From G965226155 sp965226155 (GTDB taxonomy: Bacteria; Pseudomonadota; Gammaproteobacteria; Eutrophobiales; Eutrophobiaceae): DNA of 64,000 bases. A program made the translations under genes and the position numbers. The stretch covers positions 1,550,001 through 1,614,000 of the forward strand of contig OZ245331.1 of NCBI GenBank assembly GCA_965226155.1, in the 5' to 3' direction. The notes below the pieces were generated by a model. That model had not been told where the DNA came from and made no database searches. It saw nothing but the letters and a program-made list of their open reading frames with translations. This document shows positions 62,018 to 64,000 of this stretch, one piece after another. How positions within the stretch are numbered: position 1 is the stretch's first letter; each line of letters opens with the position of its first letter.

Positions 62018-63004
62018 TTAGATGTTGCGGCGTGACTGTTTTCTGTAGGAATAATATCGTGATCTAAAGTTAGAATGTAACAGATATTTAGGAACGACTG
62101 CTTCAATAGGGGTTGCAGAGATTCCAAGTAATTCGAGATCATTGCGGTCGCATATACTGTCTTCTTTCAACGATAGGTAGTTATCTCTTGAGAATGGCTT
62201 TTCTATACTTAGTAATTTTAGAATAGGTGAAAAAAAATCAAAAATTTGAGCCTGTATGCGGGACAAGATATCTGGCAAGGGGATAATGATTTTTTTCTTA
62301 CCAATGCTTTTTGCAGTGAATCTCACCAGTTCTTCTAGTGTAAAGATATCTGGGCCGCACAATTGAAGACGCTTACCGTAGTTTTCCGGATCCTGTAACG
62401 TTAAAGCCATAGCTTCTGCTACATCACCGATAAAAACAGGAGCAAAACGTGCCTTAGGACATGCCAATGGGAAAAATACCGGAAGCAGTTTTAGCAAGCC
62501 TGCGAAGCGATTAAAAAAGCTATCCCGCTGTCCGAATATGACAGATGGGCAATAACTAGTTACATTGATATCGCTTGCTACATGCAGGAGCTGTTCTGCT
62601 TCTCCTTTACTGCGCAAATAGTGGCTTGCTCCGTTTACATTAGCATTTAATGCGCTCATTTGTAGTAATCGCTTAATATTATTTTTCCTACAGGCATCGA
62701 TAATTTTTTTTACCAATTCAATATGGACTTTACGAAAATCTTCACCATTTCTACTCCATTCATTCAGAATACCAACGAGATTAATGACAGCATTACAGCC
62801 ATCAAACTGATTGGCTAATTGTTCAGCATTATGTACGTTGGTTTCGATCAGTTCTAGATTAGGGATAAGAATCAAGTTGTTCTTGCAGGTTTCACGATTC
62901 CGGGTAAGAATACGTAGTTCAAAACCATCGCGGGCCAATCTGTTTGCTAGTGTCTGCCCGACGAAACCGGTGCCCCCCAATATGCAGATTTTTTTTATTA
63001 TCAT
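62018..63004 (-). CDS. Complex I NDUFA9-like NAD-binding epimerase/dehydratase family protein
   Basis: A 328-residue atypical SDR. N-terminal Rossmann motif ILGGTGFVGQTLANRLARDG, then NVHNAEQLANQFDGCNAVINLVGIL and the SALNANVNGASHYLRSKGEAE segment in which the usual YxxxK reads YLRSK. This pattern is that of NDUFA9-like proteins, related to ubiquinone-biosynthesis COQ11 and complex I subunit NDUFA9. A membrane/quinone link is plausible, not shown. Downstream of the lytic transglycosylase gene by about six bases on the same strand. Confidence 0.82.
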   Translation of the reverse strand: MIIKKICILGGTGFVGQTLANRLARDGFELRILTRNRETCKNNLILIPNLELIETNVHNAEQLANQFDGCNAVINLVGILNEWSRNGEDFRKVHIELVKKIIDACRKNNIKRLLQMSALNANVNGASHYLRSKGEAEQLLHVASDINVTSYCPSVIFGQRDSFFNRFAGLLKLLPVFFPLACPKARFAPVFIGDVAEAMALTLQDPENYGKRLQLCGPDIFTLEELVRFTAKSIGKKKIIIPLPDILSRIQAQIFDFFSPILKLLSIEKPFSRDNYLSLKEDSICDRNDLELLGISATPIEAVVPKYLLHSNFRSRYYSYRKQSRRNI

Positions 63005-63010
63005 GGCTTG

Positions 63011-64000
63011 TTACAACTTCGATATAGTTGATTCTGTGCAGCTAAGGCTGGTAACTACGTTGTTATTGTTAGGCTGAATAGTTGCCATCCTTTGATTAAA
63101 ACGTTTAACGTTATTTTGTAACCGCCAATCATATATTGTTGCAAAAAACATGATACGCGAGACATGTTTTCTTGTTTCGTCGTAGGGAATTTGTTCAGCC
63201 CATATATCTGGTTCTAGGCACCCAATTTTGGGTAACCATTTTGCGACTGCGTTTGGTCCGGCATTGTATGCAGCTGTTGCAACAACTGTGTTACCAAATC
63301 TATCAAACATTTGTCTGAGATAGGCTGAACCGATAGTTATGTTTTTGTCCGCTTCAAGTAAATATCTATTACTATAAGTCTTAAAACCAATTGACTTCGC
63401 TGTTTCCTTACCAGTAGCCGGCATTACTGGCATCAACCCAAGTGCACCAGATGGTGATTTTGCATCCACCATAAATGCGCTCTCAGCGCGGGTCAATGCA
63501 TACATCCATTCCAGATCGAGATTGCGCTTTACTGCATATATTTTCATTTCATTTTCAAAGGCCATTGGAAACCTCAATACTAGATCGTCGTAAGCTTTAG
63601 CACCTCCTAAAGTAATAATCAGCCTGTCATGCCAGCCCCAGTTTGCTGCTATCATTGCAGCAATTTGTTTCTGGTAAGTCGTCATGCTGCTAACTGCGTG
63701 ATTCCATTCGCGCCTTGCCAAGTATTTACTATTAAGAATGAATAGTTCTTTTGCGCGTTGTATGACCGGTAAATCGGATAAGGTTTGCCAAGTCTCGAGA
63801 TCCTCAGGAAGGGAGATATGCGAAATATTATAGTTTGCCTCGATACGATCTGCTGCGAGGAAGCCGTAGTAATCACGTTCAACAGCGGCTAAGTGGTATA
63901 GTGCTTCTGTATCTTCATTGCGTTCCACCTTTTCTAATGCTCTGGTGCGCCAATACATCCAGCGTAATCGTATTGATTCGTCACGCGGAATTTCTCCATC
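63011..64000 (-). CDS. slt: Soluble lytic murein transglycosylase, C-terminal part (cut by window edge)
   Basis: The frame is open to the right window edge (14 further codons past the first Met at 63958). The visible 329 residues hold the end of the Slt70 alpha-superhelix and the catalytic lysozyme-like domain: RAESAFMVDAKSPSGALGLM with catalytic Glu in AESAF, and YNAGPNAVAKWLP with NAGP, near the usual end. It cleaves peptidoglycan with 1,6-anhydro product. Acts in the periplasm; the signal peptide would be beyond the window. Confidence 0.9.
   Translation of the reverse strand, partial: DGEIPRDESIRLRWMYWRTRALEKVERNEDTEALYHLAAVERDYYGFLAADRIEANYNISHISLPEDLETWQTLSDLPVIQRAKELFILNSKYLARREWNHAVSSMTTYQKQIAAMIAANWGWHDRLIITLGGAKAYDDLVLRFPMAFENEMKIYAVKRNLDLEWMYALTRAESAFMVDAKSPSGALGLMPVMPATGKETAKSIGFKTYSNRYLLEADKNITIGSAYLRQMFDRFGNTVVATAAYNAGPNAVAKWLPKIGCLEPDIWAEQIPYDETRKHVSRIMFFATIYDWRLQNNVKRFNQRMATIQPNNNNVVTSLSCTESTISKL

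Noticed and set aside
1..64000. CRISPR array, rRNA operon, restriction-modification or toxin-antitoxin system
   Set aside because: No regularly spaced direct repeats, no rRNA sequence, and no gene with such motifs was seen in the window.

Overview
The window is a 64 kb stretch of a gammaproteobacterial chromosome of moderate to low GC. The evidence is gene content and order: pncC, thpR, recA, recX, alaS, lysC, csrA and tRNA-Ser follow one another (a gammaproteobacterial synteny), the rpsU-yqeY-dnaG-rpoD macromolecular synthesis cluster faces away from tsaD, and lipB-lipA, guaB-guaA and folB-folK pairs are present. The accessory genes (three DUF6152-type secreted proteins, an FG-GAP lipoprotein, TauE/SafE exporter plus assimilatory APS reductase, two NTT/MFS-like carriers) fit a free-living aquatic heterotroph. 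I cannot name a genus from sequence alone.

Layout. 1-23.3 kb is mostly core: the tail of an isocitrate/isopropylmalate dehydrogenase, a YadGH-type ABC exporter, a double cNMP-binding protein, lipoate synthesis (lipB, lipA), an M23 peptidase overlapping xseA, purine synthesis (guaB, guaA), a flavin reductase-like protein, tadA, then pncC-thpR-recA-recX-alaS-lysC-csrA-tRNA-Ser, gloB, a DUF1353-like gene, a sulfite exporter with cysH, and an Nramp-like carrier. 23.6-47.1 kb lies between tRNA-Arg(ACG) and a CAT tRNA and is an accessory, partly decaying region: a TolB/TPR membrane protein, three DUF6152 paralogues, DsrE-like, metallo-beta-lactamase, CBS and universal stress proteins, lemA with an M48 protease, an FG-GAP lipoprotein, a YeiH-type carrier in a three-gene overlapping operon, and an IS30 element inserted into a methyltransferase gene. 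47-64 kb is core again: rpoD, dnaG, yqeY, rpsU, tsaD, plsY, folB, folK, a pteridine reductase-like SDR, a MidA/NDUFAF7 methyltransferase, uppP, cca between two related carriers, an NDUFA9-like protein and the C-terminal part of a soluble lytic transglycosylase.

Three things stand out. (1) tRNA-Ser(GCT) and tRNA-Arg(ACG) are each preceded by a 20-22 nt copy of their own 5' end, followed by a run of small perfect hairpins, several with GGA or GGGA loops; both copies stop at the same place in the D-arm, as though one kind of element entered two tRNA genes in the same way. (2) Five copies of a 26-30 bp palindrome (TGTCCGC...GCGGACA type) are scattered between genes only within the accessory region. 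(3) In that same region many genes are broken: an SRPBCC gene with about three single-base frameshifts, a membrane-protein gene, a fused spermidine-synthase-like gene with a 5' frameshift and an in-frame TGA, a DUF992 gene with two frameshifts, and the IS30-split methyltransferase. Core genes on both sides are almost all intact, which argues for real decay, although homopolymer sequencing errors cannot be excluded from the sequence alone.
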